The position numbers and the translations under genes are program-made. Under the pieces are notes generated by a model that was given only the letters and a program-made list of their open reading frames with translations, did not search any database and was not told the DNA's origin. This document shows, in pieces, positions 45,366 through 54,437 of a stretch of 64,000 bases of DNA. Location of the stretch: NCBI RefSeq assembly GCF_947387555.1, contig NZ_CANDNZ010000003.1, positions 310,001 to 374,000 of the forward strand. Reading direction: 5' to 3'. Each line of letters begins with the position of its first letter. The stretch's first letter is position 1. The stretch comes from Thalassomonas sp. RHCl1 (GTDB lineage Bacteria; Pseudomonadota; Gammaproteobacteria; Enterobacterales; Alteromonadaceae).

Positions 45366-48173
45366 TTAGTAGGCGCTGATCCATTGTTGATTAGCTCCCC
45401 CTTGATAAGACCACAAGCCGACATTGCTGCTGTCGCCGCTGCCAAAAGCATGTACGGCGACTTGATGGGCTGCTCGGGGACGCAGGCTATTCCCTGTCAG
45501 ATCCCAGCGCATATTGTCGGAGTCCTGGCAATTCCAGAGCACCAATTTACCGTTGTTGCGGAACTGACCGCCGTTGTCCAGGCATTTATTCCAGTTCAGG
45601 CGGCTGCGCATAAAGCCGGTGGATGGCTGATAAAACCACTGCTGTGCCCGGGTATTGTTGCACTGGTACGATTGCACATTAGTGCCGTTGAAAGTTCGTC
45701 CCCCGGCGACATCCAGGCACTTGCCGCTGTTTTTATTGATCAGTGAAAAGTAGCCGTCTTTGCTGCCTTTATCGTCAGGATATCCGCCATGGGTCATGTC
45801 TGTGGTCAGATATACCGGGCTTTTTCCCCGGGCCAGCATTTGATTAATGGCCGATTGCAGCTCAAGTAAATCGCTGTCAGTCAAGCCGGCATTGCCGTCG
45901 ATGATCAGCGCAAAATGCAGCGAGTGGGCATTTTCTCCGCTATCGACATCATCCCAGATTCGCAGCAGTTGGCCGGCACCGGCTTGTTTGTGGGGATCAA
46001 CACTGAGCATGACTTCGTTGTTGCTATGGTTGGGGCTGGCGGCTAGCGGCAGGTTTTGATGTACCCCCTTGTCGGTAACGATCACCAGGTTATCAGCCGC
46101 CATTAATCGCGGCAGATAAATTTCCGTGGGGGCGTCAGAGTTTCGCCCCCGCCAGGCGGCAAAGGCAAAGCGGGTATTGCGGAAAAACTCCTTGTTAATA
46201 AAACTGCCTGTCAGCGAGGCCCGTATGCTGTGGTAATTCATGGTCTCTGAGCCTTCGTCCCTGACCTTGCCTTCATAGGCAAAGTGCATCAAGTCTCCCT
46301 GTATCGCTCGCGGGTAAGCACGCTCTACCAGCTCCTGGCGTACATTATAATCGGCGCCGTAATGGCCGATCACCGAGAAGTTTTCGTTATTCCAGGCATC
46401 GTCCCGGGTTTTGATTTTATCGGGATTGCCGTTTTGTAACTCATAATGGTTGTCATAATAATAATCCCAGCCCCATTGGGTGCCGCTGACCAGGGGGGTA
46501 TAAAAATCCACAAAACGGTCTTTACCATGACCCCGGTCTGAAGATTCCATGGCCTGATAGGTACCGTTAACCACACGCCCGGTATCGGTGTGACCATAAC
46601 CTTCCAGCCACATGCCAAATTCGGATAAAAACGGCGCTAAATTTAAGTAACGGGCTTCATCCCGGATCTGATCTAAATTGGCGAAATAACTGCCGTTGCG
46701 GGCAATGGACAGATCTTCCACCCCCATACGCGCCTGATCATAAAAATGCGGGGTAAAGACAAAACCGTCACCGGGCTGATAATCAAGATAATGGCCGCCG
46801 GTTGCCGGGGCCGTAATGCCGGCGATGGAACTCCAGAACACCATAGGTTCGGCAAACACTTCCTTTTGCTGCCAGCCCTGCTGATTTAATTCTGCCCGGA
46901 CCCGCTGATAAAAAGGCCATAAGATTTGATTATCAAAGTCTTTATAACTCATTTGCCCGATACCGCCGTCGAAAGGCTCATTAAGCGGTTCAATGCCGAT
47001 AATTTTCGCAAACTCCTCCGGGGTGAGTTTAGATTTGATGTAACGGGCCACCTGCCCTATTTGCCAGACAAACGCCGTTTGCACATAGGTCAGGTTTTCC
47101 CCCAGGTCAACACCTGTCGCTGTCTCCCTTAAGACCAGGCGCTGGCTGCTGCTGTCGCTGCTGCACTCATGAAGTTTTAAATTACCGTTTTGCTCCTGAA
47201 CACATTTATTGAAATCCATGGCACTGTGCAAGCGTCCGCGCTGATCGAGAATAAACTGTTGCGCCTTAGTGCCATTACAGCGGTAAATCTGAATATCGGT
47301 ATTATCGGCGATTCTGGCGCCGGCAACATCCAGGCATTTGCTTTGATCCTGTGCCAAATGCAGGCTGCCGTCTTGTTGATAATGCCATTGCTGGCGGGGC
47401 TGGCCGCTGCAGCTTGCCGTTAATACCGTGGTAGAATTGGCTGTACTCCCTTCCTTGATATCGGCGCAGCTATTTTTTGCGGGCAGATATAATTCGGCGC
47501 TGGCCAGGTTTTGATCCATCACCCAATGATCATACCAAAAAGAACGCATGGCATTGCGTACCGCGCTGTCTGAGAGTTTATGCGCCGACCAGGTCACCTT
47601 GCAGGGTAAACCGCAATCGTCTTTGCCGTTAATATCCGATACCGCCCATTTAGGCGCGCCATTGCCGGTATCGTCGGAATCTGGGGTGAAGGTATGGCGG
47701 CTATACAGATCTGAGTGGTAATCCACTAATACATAGATATCATTGCGCATCGCCTCTTTCATATAGGCAATGGCCTGGTCAAGATACTGGTAGTTTATGG
47801 TGTTGGCGCCAGTGTGTATGCCTTCCCAGGCAACGGTGTAGCGCACGATATTGCTGCCGGTTTTTTGTCCCAGCAGCGACAAACTGGTGCGGGCGTCTTC
47901 GACATTTTTAAAAGGCTGAAAGCCAAATTGTGCCAGTTTCACTTGTCCGGAAACGTTAAAGCCGCGAAAGCTTCGTTCACGGCCCAAGCCGTCTTTGAAT
48001 ATTTTGTCCTGCTGGCCGTTATACTGTTTGATGCCTATGCTGATTTCGCTGGCAGCGGCACTGTCGGCATAATCAATACTGTGCTGGCCGGCAAAGGCCG
48101 GGGTAAGCAGTATGATGCCGGCCAACAGTATGCCACCGGGTACTCTTTGGTTTCTTTCAGCTTTTCTGTCCAT
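45366..48173 (-). CDS. GH5-family glycosidase with internal and C-terminal ricin-type lectin domains
   Basis: 935 residues, secreted (signal peptide about 10-28). The barrel start (ERSFRGFNVSG, RYTVAWEG, YVLVDYHSDLYSRHTF) is that of GH5 enzymes, close to endoglycoceramidase-type members. The acid/base is Glu399 (EPLNEPFDGG) and the nucleophile Glu518 (FLSEFGMW). Between barrel strands, at about residues 235-345, sits a ricin-type beta-trefoil (KCLDVAGARIADNTDIQIYR, QQW repeats). A second trefoil lies near 800-935 (KCLDVAGGRTFNGTNVQSYQ ... NQQWISAY). The lectins should bind sugars of the substrate. AAGGA precedes ATG 48173. Substrate unproven; a glycolipid or polysaccharide is likely. Confidence 0.86.
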   Translation of the reverse strand: MDRKAERNQRVPGGILLAGIILLTPAFAGQHSIDYADSAAASEISIGIKQYNGQQDKIFKDGLGRERSFRGFNVSGQVKLAQFGFQPFKNVEDARTSLSLLGQKTGSNIVRYTVAWEGIHTGANTINYQYLDQAIAYMKEAMRNDIYVLVDYHSDLYSRHTFTPDSDDTGNGAPKWAVSDINGKDDCGLPCKVTWSAHKLSDSAVRNAMRSFWYDHWVMDQNLASAELYLPAKNSCADIKEGSTANSTTVLTASCSGQPRQQWHYQQDGSLHLAQDQSKCLDVAGARIADNTDIQIYRCNGTKAQQFILDQRGRLHSAMDFNKCVQEQNGNLKLHECSSDSSSQRLVLRETATGVDLGENLTYVQTAFVWQIGQVARYIKSKLTPEEFAKIIGIEPLNEPFDGGIGQMSYKDFDNQILWPFYQRVRAELNQQGWQQKEVFAEPMVFWSSIAGITAPATGGHYLDYQPGDGFVFTPHFYDQARMGVEDLSIARNGSYFANLDQIRDEARYLNLAPFLSEFGMWLEGYGHTDTGRVVNGTYQAMESSDRGHGKDRFVDFYTPLVSGTQWGWDYYYDNHYELQNGNPDKIKTRDDAWNNENFSVIGHYGADYNVRQELVERAYPRAIQGDLMHFAYEGKVRDEGSETMNYHSIRASLTGSFINKEFFRNTRFAFAAWRGRNSDAPTEIYLPRLMAADNLVIVTDKGVHQNLPLAASPNHSNNEVMLSVDPHKQAGAGQLLRIWDDVDSGENAHSLHFALIIDGNAGLTDSDLLELQSAINQMLARGKSPVYLTTDMTHGGYPDDKGSKDGYFSLINKNSGKCLDVAGGRTFNGTNVQSYQCNNTRAQQWFYQPSTGFMRSRLNWNKCLDNGGQFRNNGKLVLWNCQDSDNMRWDLTGNSLRPRAAHQVAVHAFGSGDSSNVGLWSYQGGANQQWISAY

Positions 48174-48559
48174 GAGTTGTCCTTATTAAAATTTCCTTTT
48201 AATGGTCTGCTGAAATTTTTACGGCATATTGCTCCGCTTTGCTATTTCTTTATTGTTTTTCAATGGTTAATGTCTTCAACAAGCACTAAATTGGCTGCTT
48301 TTTTCCTGTCTATTCAAGGGGGGGAGCACTTCAGGCTTAGCGGCGGAAGTGCCGAGTTAGGTTCACGCCGATATCAGTCAGGTAAAAGGCCATGCGTTTG
48401 ACCTTAACACTGCTGAGTATTTATCACGAATTTATAGGAGCATCGCTGCTCTGAGTAAAATGGATGCTGAAATATTGGTGGAGCTATCGTTGGCTTAAGT
48501 GGTTATTGTCGCGCCCTGCACATCAGCTGTTAAGAAGGCAAAGGTCATTTTTTCATTAT

Positions 48560-48636
48560 AAATGCTAAAGCCCGGCTGGTTTGTCGATCCGGGCGATAGC
48601 ATTTTATGATCACCGGTAAAGCGATAAAGTTTACCG
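48560..48636 (-). terminator. Two hairpins after the small cysteine-rich gene
   Basis: Hairpin one: CCGGTAAA / TTTACCGG (48612-48619, 48629-48636). Hairpin two: AAATGCTA-aa-GCCCGG / CCGGGC-ga-TAGCATTT (48560-48604), strong with a small internal loop. Both follow the stop at 48654 on the minus strand. Confidence 0.6.
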
Positions 48637-48653
48637 GCTAAAAAAAGCCTTTG

Positions 48654-48899
48654 TTAATCGCAAAATGCAGGTCTGCCTGGGCCGTCATAATTACCCGCCA
48701 GGCATTGCTGTAAATCGTCTGCATATCCCGCTTCACAGTCAGCGCGAGAATGGCCTGTTTGCATGCAACCGGCAATATCTCTGTCGTTTTGATAATAACA
48801 TCTTGCATCGCTGCCGCACTGTGGTGCTGAAACAGTATATAAAGAGGTTAATCCAATACCGAAGCCCAGGGCTAACGCTGATTTTTTGATATTTAACAT
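48654..48899 (-). CDS. Small exported cysteine-rich peptide
   Basis: 81 residues from ATG 48899, which has AAGGA 6 bases upstream; a longer frame to 48992 is not needed. The leader MLNIKKSALALGFGIGLTSL and a SAPQC junction indicate export, leaving a mature peptide with six Cys (APQC, ARCYYQ, AGCMQ, ADCEAG, QQCLAG, AFCD). Even Cys number and spacing suggest disulfides. A frameshifted relative lies at 8113-8294. Function unknown: toxin, bacteriocin-like peptide or small periplasmic protein are all possible. Confidence 0.68.
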   Translation of the reverse strand: MLNIKKSALALGFGIGLTSLYTVSAPQCGSDARCYYQNDRDIAGCMQTGHSRADCEAGYADDLQQCLAGNYDGPGRPAFCD

Positions 48900-49412
48900 T
48901 GTCATTCCTTTTATTTTATTAAATAAAAACTCACCTTTAACAGTGAATTCTTGGGTATCAAACAAGCAACAGAGGCCTGTTTGGCTTTGCATCGCTATGC
49001 GAATTTATAACCAGCAGATCAGGCTGGAGCAGTCAATAAGGTGTTTTTAGTTCAGTTTGTCGCAGGCGGCGATACTGAAATTGTTACCTTATGGAGATAT
49101 ACAACAACCTAAAAGTGTATTTTGTATATTTTATACTCTTGTTTTGTTGGAATTGCAATTTTGTGGCGAATATTTATCCAAATGGCGATAAAGTTTCTTG
49201 TTTGAGTTTTTATCAGGGAAGGAAATAACCGTTATCGATAAGTGAAATTTGAGCGTTTCTGCTGGCATCGCCCGCTTCTTATAGGGTGAAGCTAATAAAG
49301 CAGTTATAAAGGTTTAGCCTGGGTTATCGATGCCCAGTGCTTATTTTCACATTCATTTCACACATCGTTGATTAGTCTTACCCCAGTGTATACAACCAAA
49401 TGATGATGAAAG
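48900..49412. other. AT-rich intergenic region
   Basis: About 510 bases between divergent genes, with both promoters presumably inside. No RNA gene or significant repeat recognised. Confidence 0.35.
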
Positions 49413-50648
49413 ATGTTCAAAAAAACATTATTACTTTTTACTAGTGTGCTTGTCTCTAGCCTAAGTTTAGGCGGCTGTGAAGTCATTAACTCTATCCGTA
49501 TGATGCAAATAAATTCAGACGCCGAGCCAGTGTTGTCGAGTAAAGAGCGCATTAGATTAAAATCTAAATTTATGGGGGAGAAACCCTATATATATGCCAC
49601 TGTGGATGGTGAAGAATTGCTGTTTCTGCTTGATACCGGTGCAAGTTTTTTTATTTTAATGGATACGCCAAAAGTACGTAAGCTTGCTTTAAAGCGCGGC
49701 TTTGATTTATCTCTTGGCGGATGGGGCGAGCAAGAGGATAGTCAGGCTTTTCAAACGGATATTGGCCGTATCGATCTTGGCGGTGTATATTTTGATGATA
49801 TCAAGGCCGCTGTTATTCCCGTGTCGAAAAGTCCTTATTACTTACGAGCCGATGAAGCCATTGATGATGGCGTCATAGGACATGACATCATGAAACATTT
49901 TACCTGGGAGATTGATGCCGCTAATAATGAAATCTATATCTCTCAAGCCAAATATCAACCCGAAGCGAATGCCCGGTATTTCGAATTAGATGAGTTTTTT
50001 AATAAAATCAGTATCAAAGGTGATTTGGCATTTAATAACGAACATGTCGCCGATGGTGAGTTTATTATCGATACCGGCAGCCGACATTACGTTAAACTCA
50101 GCAGCGCATATCCAAAAAATCATAACATTAAAATAGCATCAAGCCGCGTGCGGGCAGCAGACTTTGGTGTCAGCGGCAAAGTGGAGCATGACCGGGTTAT
50201 TCTGCCGTCCTTGGCGCTTGGCGATATAAAATTAGACAAGGTCAAAGTTAATTTAATCCCGGGTGGTGATGAAGACGATTGGTGGGTTTTAGGCAACGCG
50301 TTGATGAATCAATTTAAAACCGTGATTGATTATAAACATGAAGCTTTCTATCTAATTCCGCAGCAAGAATTTGTGACCGATCACAACTTATTTGGCTTGG
50401 AGTTACGAAAAATTCGTAGCGGTGAATTTGTGGTGCGTTATGTTTTTCCCCAACTGGCCGCGAGCAAGTTAGACTTTAAGGTTGGTGATCTTGTTACTCG
50501 AATAAACAGTCAAAATTCCGCTGATATTTCGTTAAGCGAATACAATGATATTGCGTCTGAAGCCGGCGAACATCAAATATGTATTGAGCGACAAAACCAG
50601 TGTTTTACCCTTGAAGCGAAACATATCGAGGGATACTCAAACTTGTAG
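49413..50648 (+). CDS. Retropepsin-like aspartyl protease lipoprotein with PDZ domain
   Basis: 411 residues. The leader ends in LGGC (lipobox, Cys22), so it is a lipoprotein. Two aspartyl-protease motifs are present: FLLDTGAS (Asp74) and FIIDTGSR (Asp220). Two DTG units in one chain form a pseudo-dimer, unlike bacterial single-unit retropepsin-like proteases that must dimerise. A PDZ-like C-terminal domain (about 320-400, ELRKIRSGEFVVRYVFPQLA then VGDLVTRIN) could bind substrate tails. It probably acts in the periplasm or at the outer membrane. Target unknown. Monocistronic. Confidence 0.82.
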   Translation: MFKKTLLLFTSVLVSSLSLGGCEVINSIRMMQINSDAEPVLSSKERIRLKSKFMGEKPYIYATVDGEELLFLLDTGASFFILMDTPKVRKLALKRGFDLSLGGWGEQEDSQAFQTDIGRIDLGGVYFDDIKAAVIPVSKSPYYLRADEAIDDGVIGHDIMKHFTWEIDAANNEIYISQAKYQPEANARYFELDEFFNKISIKGDLAFNNEHVADGEFIIDTGSRHYVKLSSAYPKNHNIKIASSRVRAADFGVSGKVEHDRVILPSLALGDIKLDKVKVNLIPGGDEDDWWVLGNALMNQFKTVIDYKHEAFYLIPQQEFVTDHNLFGLELRKIRSGEFVVRYVFPQLAASKLDFKVGDLVTRINSQNSADISLSEYNDIASEAGEHQICIERQNQCFTLEAKHIEGYSNL

Positions 50649-50849
50649 TGACTAAGTCATGGCTTTTTTGGTATCTGTCGTGGTCAACTTGTATTGGCCA
50701 CGGACTTGTTTTCTTCTTAGCGCCGACAAGCTCAGGCCGGGTAAAAACACCAGGACTCGGCAGAATAAGCGAGCTGTGATTTTATCACTTTTAATTCCTT
50801 TCTTTATTTGTAAAATCTTATAAAAACAATATAAAGAAAACTCTTGTTG

Positions 50850-50866
50850 TTGTGATAATATCACAA
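50850..50866. promoter_or_regulatory. Zur-like operator before the DUF1015 gene
   Basis: A perfect 17-bp odd palindrome TTGTGATA-A-TATCACAA, 28 bases upstream of ATG 50895, so it overlaps or abuts the promoter. Its core TGTGATAATATCACA is identical to the site at 63847-63861. Half-site TGTGATA resembles E. coli Zur sites such as that of znu. The regulator is inferred. Confidence 0.65.
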
Positions 50867-50894
50867 TAATTATTGATTGTTATGGAGTGTTATC

Positions 50895-51818
50895 ATGCTG
50901 AACACTTTAGGCTATGTTCAGAATAAGCCTTTTTATTTGTATAAAATCACCACCGAAGGCCGTGAAGCCGTTGGCGTTTTACTTGAGTATGCGGTAAATC
51001 AGAAGGACAGTGTACCGTTATTGCCTCACGAGCAAATCAATATGTCACATGCTATGAAGATCAAAAAAATTCTCCACAGGCAAAGTGCTGAGCTGCCCCC
51101 CTGTGCGTTGATTGCCGATCTGGATTTTACCGCCTTGAACTGGCAAGCAAAGAGTGAGCAAATAGCACATTGGCACAATGAAAAGAGCGACAGTGAGCAC
51201 GCTTTATATGTATTAACTTGCGATAACAGCACACAGCTTTTGGCCGCGCAATTAGCCAAACAAGAGTCGCTGTTAATTGCCGATGGTCACCACCGTGCTT
51301 TTGCCGCCAGTTTACCGCATGCCCCTTTAACAACTTTTCCCGTATGGCTCACTTCCAGCTGTATTGATGTTGACAGCTTTTCACTGAGTGTTGATATTCA
51401 AAACCATGTTAATTTTGACGGCTTGAAGCACCACCTTGATACATTTGATATTAAATCCTGTGATCCCGAGGAGGCTGATTATGTTTTTTATTATCAGCAA
51501 CAGGAGTTTGGATTTTCTTATTCCGCGGCGAACGGCAATTCTTATAAGATACAGCACCAAATTCGAACGGCGCTTGCAAAGATGAACGGTTTGTTGAATT
51601 TAACGCCGGTACGGAAAAACTCAGTAAAACAAGAACCCCTGATCGGTGGGCAAGGGAAAGCATTGCCAGAGGAGCAGCAGACGATATTGATCAGGCTGAC
51701 GGCGCCGAAAATAACCGACATCATAAGTGCGGCCAAACAAGGTCATTATTTCCCTGAAAAATCAACTTACTTCCCGCATAAAACCTCGGCGAAAGCGCTG
51801 GCTTTACTTAACGCTTAA
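50895..51818 (+). CDS. DUF1015 family protein, SbnI/SerK-like (candidate serine kinase)
   Basis: 307 residues from ATG 50895, which has GGAG 7 bases upstream; TTG 50877 is less likely. Family marks: LLPHEQINM (41-50), LLIADGHHRAFAASL (126-140, with DGHHR) and a C-terminal FPEKSTYFPHKTSAKAL. DUF1015 members include ADP-dependent free serine kinase SerK and SbnI of the staphyloferrin B cluster, which makes O-phospho-L-serine for SbnA. This protein is shorter than the 400-residue form. It is convergent with the sbnA/sbnB operon and shares its operator, so supply of phosphoserine is the best guess. Confidence 0.78.
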   Translation: MLNTLGYVQNKPFYLYKITTEGREAVGVLLEYAVNQKDSVPLLPHEQINMSHAMKIKKILHRQSAELPPCALIADLDFTALNWQAKSEQIAHWHNEKSDSEHALYVLTCDNSTQLLAAQLAKQESLLIADGHHRAFAASLPHAPLTTFPVWLTSSCIDVDSFSLSVDIQNHVNFDGLKHHLDTFDIKSCDPEEADYVFYYQQQEFGFSYSAANGNSYKIQHQIRTALAKMNGLLNLTPVRKNSVKQEPLIGGQGKALPEEQQTILIRLTAPKITDIISAAKQGHYFPEKSTYFPHKTSAKALALLNA

Positions 51819-51838
51819 CCTTAACCTTTTTGGCAGTT

Positions 51839-51871
51839 AAAGGCCTGCCGCTAGATGTGGCAGGCCTTTTT
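51839..51871. terminator. Bidirectional terminator between convergent metallophore units
   Basis: 11-bp stem AAAGGCCTGCC / GGCAGGCCTTT with a 9-base loop and T/A runs on both sides. It ends the DUF1015 gene and probably the long minus-strand operon. Confidence 0.85.
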
Positions 51872-51873
51872 CT

Positions 51874-53046
51874 TTATAAATTCCCCGTTTTTAACTTGTT
51901 GTCTTTTAATATTTCCGCCAGCGCCTGAACAAAGCGATTATTTTGCTGCTCCAGTCCTATGGTCATGCGAATATAATGCTCGTATCCCGGCTCTTGCCAT
52001 GGCTTGACCATAATGCCGTAACCAAGCAATAATCCGGCAACCTCGGATGCATTTCTTTGGCAATCGATAAACAAAAAATTGGCCAGCGATGGCGCAACAA
52101 ACAATCCCATGTCCTGCAGTACAGGAATCAGGCGCATGCGCTCCTGCCTGACCAAATCGACGGTTTGTTGCAAATAACCGGGGTCATCCAGTACGGCTAA
52201 TGCCGCTGTTTGTGCCAGGCTGTTGACATTATAAGGGGTGCGCACCCGGTCGAGATAATCAACCATTTGACTATCTGAGACCAGGCCATAGCCTACCCTT
52301 AAGCCCGCTAAACCATAAGCTTTTGAAAATGTCCGCAGTATTATCCAGGGACGGGATTGCGCGGATAAGATTGCCAGGCTGTCGGCAAATGCGTTTTCGT
52401 CTTGTGCAAATTCAAAATAGGCTTCATCCAACACAATAAGGGTGTCTTCAGGGCAGGCGGCAACACAGGCGGTTAAACTTTTGTGATCTAAAGTACATCC
52501 CACAGGATTTGACGGATTTGCCAGCATTAATACTTTCAGATCCGGCATCTGCGAAATATGAGTCAGCCAGCTATCGACATCGTATTGCATATTGGCGGTC
52601 ATGGAAACGGCAGTCACATCTGCCCCCATCATATTGGCGTAGATAGGATGCAAACTGAAGGTTGGCCTGGCAACCAAGACCTTATCCCCGGGCTTGATAA
52701 AGGCTTTGCACAACATGGCCAAAATATCCTCCGAGCCGTTACCGACCACAAGACTATCACAGGGGAAGCTTAACTGCTGTGCCAGTGCTTGACGTAACTG
52801 GCGGCACTGGCTGTCGGGATAACAAGCCGATGTTTTAAGGGATTCGTCCAGCGCCCGGGTGACCCGGGGGCTGACGCCGAACGGGTTTTCATTCACCGAT
52901 AAGTTGATCATCTCGACATCTGGCCGGTTGGCTTTTGCCTGCTGCAATGTTTGCCCTGCGCCGTAAGGCGGCAACTCGGCCACTTCGGGCCTGACCAGGA
53001 CATGAACTGAGTGTTCGCTTTCGTTATTGCTAATCTTGGTAACCAT
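51874..53046 (-). CDS. HisC-like PLP aminotransferase (class I/II)
   Basis: 390 residues. Motifs: LSVNENPFGVSP, NANPSNPVG-like LANPSNPVGC (about 176-184), DEAYFEF (207-213) and PLP Lys242 in TFSKAYGLAGLRVGYG. This is the histidinol-phosphate aminotransferase subfamily. As last gene of the metallophore operon (its ATG overlaps the MATE stop by one base), it is unlikely to be the histidine-pathway enzyme. It may transaminate a pathway intermediate; substrate unknown. Confidence 0.85.
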   Translation of the reverse strand: MVTKISNNESEHSVHVLVRPEVAELPPYGAGQTLQQAKANRPDVEMINLSVNENPFGVSPRVTRALDESLKTSACYPDSQCRQLRQALAQQLSFPCDSLVVGNGSEDILAMLCKAFIKPGDKVLVARPTFSLHPIYANMMGADVTAVSMTANMQYDVDSWLTHISQMPDLKVLMLANPSNPVGCTLDHKSLTACVAACPEDTLIVLDEAYFEFAQDENAFADSLAILSAQSRPWIILRTFSKAYGLAGLRVGYGLVSDSQMVDYLDRVRTPYNVNSLAQTAALAVLDDPGYLQQTVDLVRQERMRLIPVLQDMGLFVAPSLANFLFIDCQRNASEVAGLLLGYGIMVKPWQEPGYEHYIRMTIGLEQQNNRFVQALAEILKDNKLKTGNL

Positions 53047-54437
53047 TAAACGTTTCCTCCTTGCGGGTCAGTTGAAAGCTCCGGCATATTGCTGAGCCTG
53101 TTAATGTGGCGGTTGAAGCACCAAAATTGCGATATTGCGGTCACACTTAATCCCAGCATCAATCCATACCAAACCCCTTCAATGCCTAACTTAACTTCAA
53201 CACTCATCAGCCAGGCAAGGGGCAGTCCAATGCACCAGTAGCCAATTACAGACAGGGAAAAGGCGCTTTTGACATCACCGACTCCCCGTAAAATACCGAC
53301 CCCGATATTTTGCCCGGCATCGAAAATTTGCAAAAAAGCGGCAATAAATAATAATTGGGTGGCAATTTCTACCACCTGGGAGTTTTGTAATTCGTCGGCG
53401 CTTAAAAAACCGTACAGTACCCAGTGCGGGGCCATGAAATAAACCGCCATGATCATCAGCATAATGCTCACGGCACTGCCTATCGCCAGGTGGGCAATAC
53501 GCCGGGCATGGGCAAAGTTTTCCCTGGCATGGGCTTCACTGATATAAATCGAGGCTGCCGAGGAAATGCCCGCCGCCACCATAAAGACGATGTAGACGAT
53601 TTGCATCACCACCATGTGGGCGGCGAGTTCGCTGACCCCTAAGGTGGCGACAAACAAGGATAAGACGGTGAAAAATCCCGCCTCAGAGCCGTAGGTGGCT
53701 GCCACCGGCAAGCCCATTTTCCAGGTAGCCGACAAAGCCTGTTTATCGGTTTGCCATATCTTCCAGGTAAAATAGCGTTTTAGCTGGGGATGACGCCTGA
53801 TAAAAAACAGGAACAGTAAAAATGATAAAAACAAGACAATACAGGTGGCAACGGCGATGCCGATAAAACCTAAGGCAGGCAAGCCAAAGGCGCCAAAAAT
53901 AAAGCCATAGTTAAGGATCAAGGTCAGTAATACCGAAATACCCGTGATCATCAGCAAGGGCCCGGGCGCTTTAAGGCCGACACTGAAGTGGCGCACACTC
54001 TGAAACCAAAAACAGGGTAAAACGCCGATGGCAACCACGGATAAATAAGCGGTTGTCTTTTCCGCGACTTCAGGCACAGTACCCAAGAGCAATAACAGCG
54101 GCTCACTCAGTAACATCAGCACTGAAAACAATACCCCGATCAATGTGCCCAAGAGTAAACTGGCATTGAGTAAAGGAGTGATGCGCTCAGGTTCATTTTT
54201 ACCTACGGCATAAGACACCAGGTTACCGGTCGCTGTGGTCAGCCCCTTTCCTACGGTGACAAATTGATTGAAAATGGCAATGGCCAAGCCGCCTGCGGCT
54301 AAATCGAGCGGACTGAGCATGCCCAACATCGCCAGGTCTATTGTGGCTATCGCCACATACAATAAGTTGGTTAACACCAGCGGTCCGGCAAGGCGGCCGA
54401 TATGTTTGAGATCTGAAAAGTTACCGGCCGTTACCAT
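53046..54437 (-). CDS. MATE-family efflux transporter
   Basis: 463 residues with twelve membrane helices and the family two-fold pattern (AGPLVLTNLLYVAIATIDLAML near the start; GISSAASIYISEAHARENF in the second half). Na+ or H+ antiporter. The ATG overlaps the sbnB-like stop by 7 bases, showing tight coupling, which makes it the likely exporter of the product of this operon. Confidence 0.9.
   Translation of the reverse strand: MVTAGNFSDLKHIGRLAGPLVLTNLLYVAIATIDLAMLGMLSPLDLAAGGLAIAIFNQFVTVGKGLTTATGNLVSYAVGKNEPERITPLLNASLLLGTLIGVLFSVLMLLSEPLLLLLGTVPEVAEKTTAYLSVVAIGVLPCFWFQSVRHFSVGLKAPGPLLMITGISVLLTLILNYGFIFGAFGLPALGFIGIAVATCIVLFLSFLLFLFFIRRHPQLKRYFTWKIWQTDKQALSATWKMGLPVAATYGSEAGFFTVLSLFVATLGVSELAAHMVVMQIVYIVFMVAAGISSAASIYISEAHARENFAHARRIAHLAIGSAVSIMLMIMAVYFMAPHWVLYGFLSADELQNSQVVEIATQLLFIAAFLQIFDAGQNIGVGILRGVGDVKSAFSLSVIGYWCIGLPLAWLMSVEVKLGIEGVWYGLMLGLSVTAISQFWCFNRHINRLSNMPELSTDPQGGNV

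Noticed and set aside
45182-45451. Minus-strand frame of 89 codons overlapping the glycosidase 3' end
   Set aside because: It shares bases with the lectin domain in another frame and has no ribosome site or homologous pattern.
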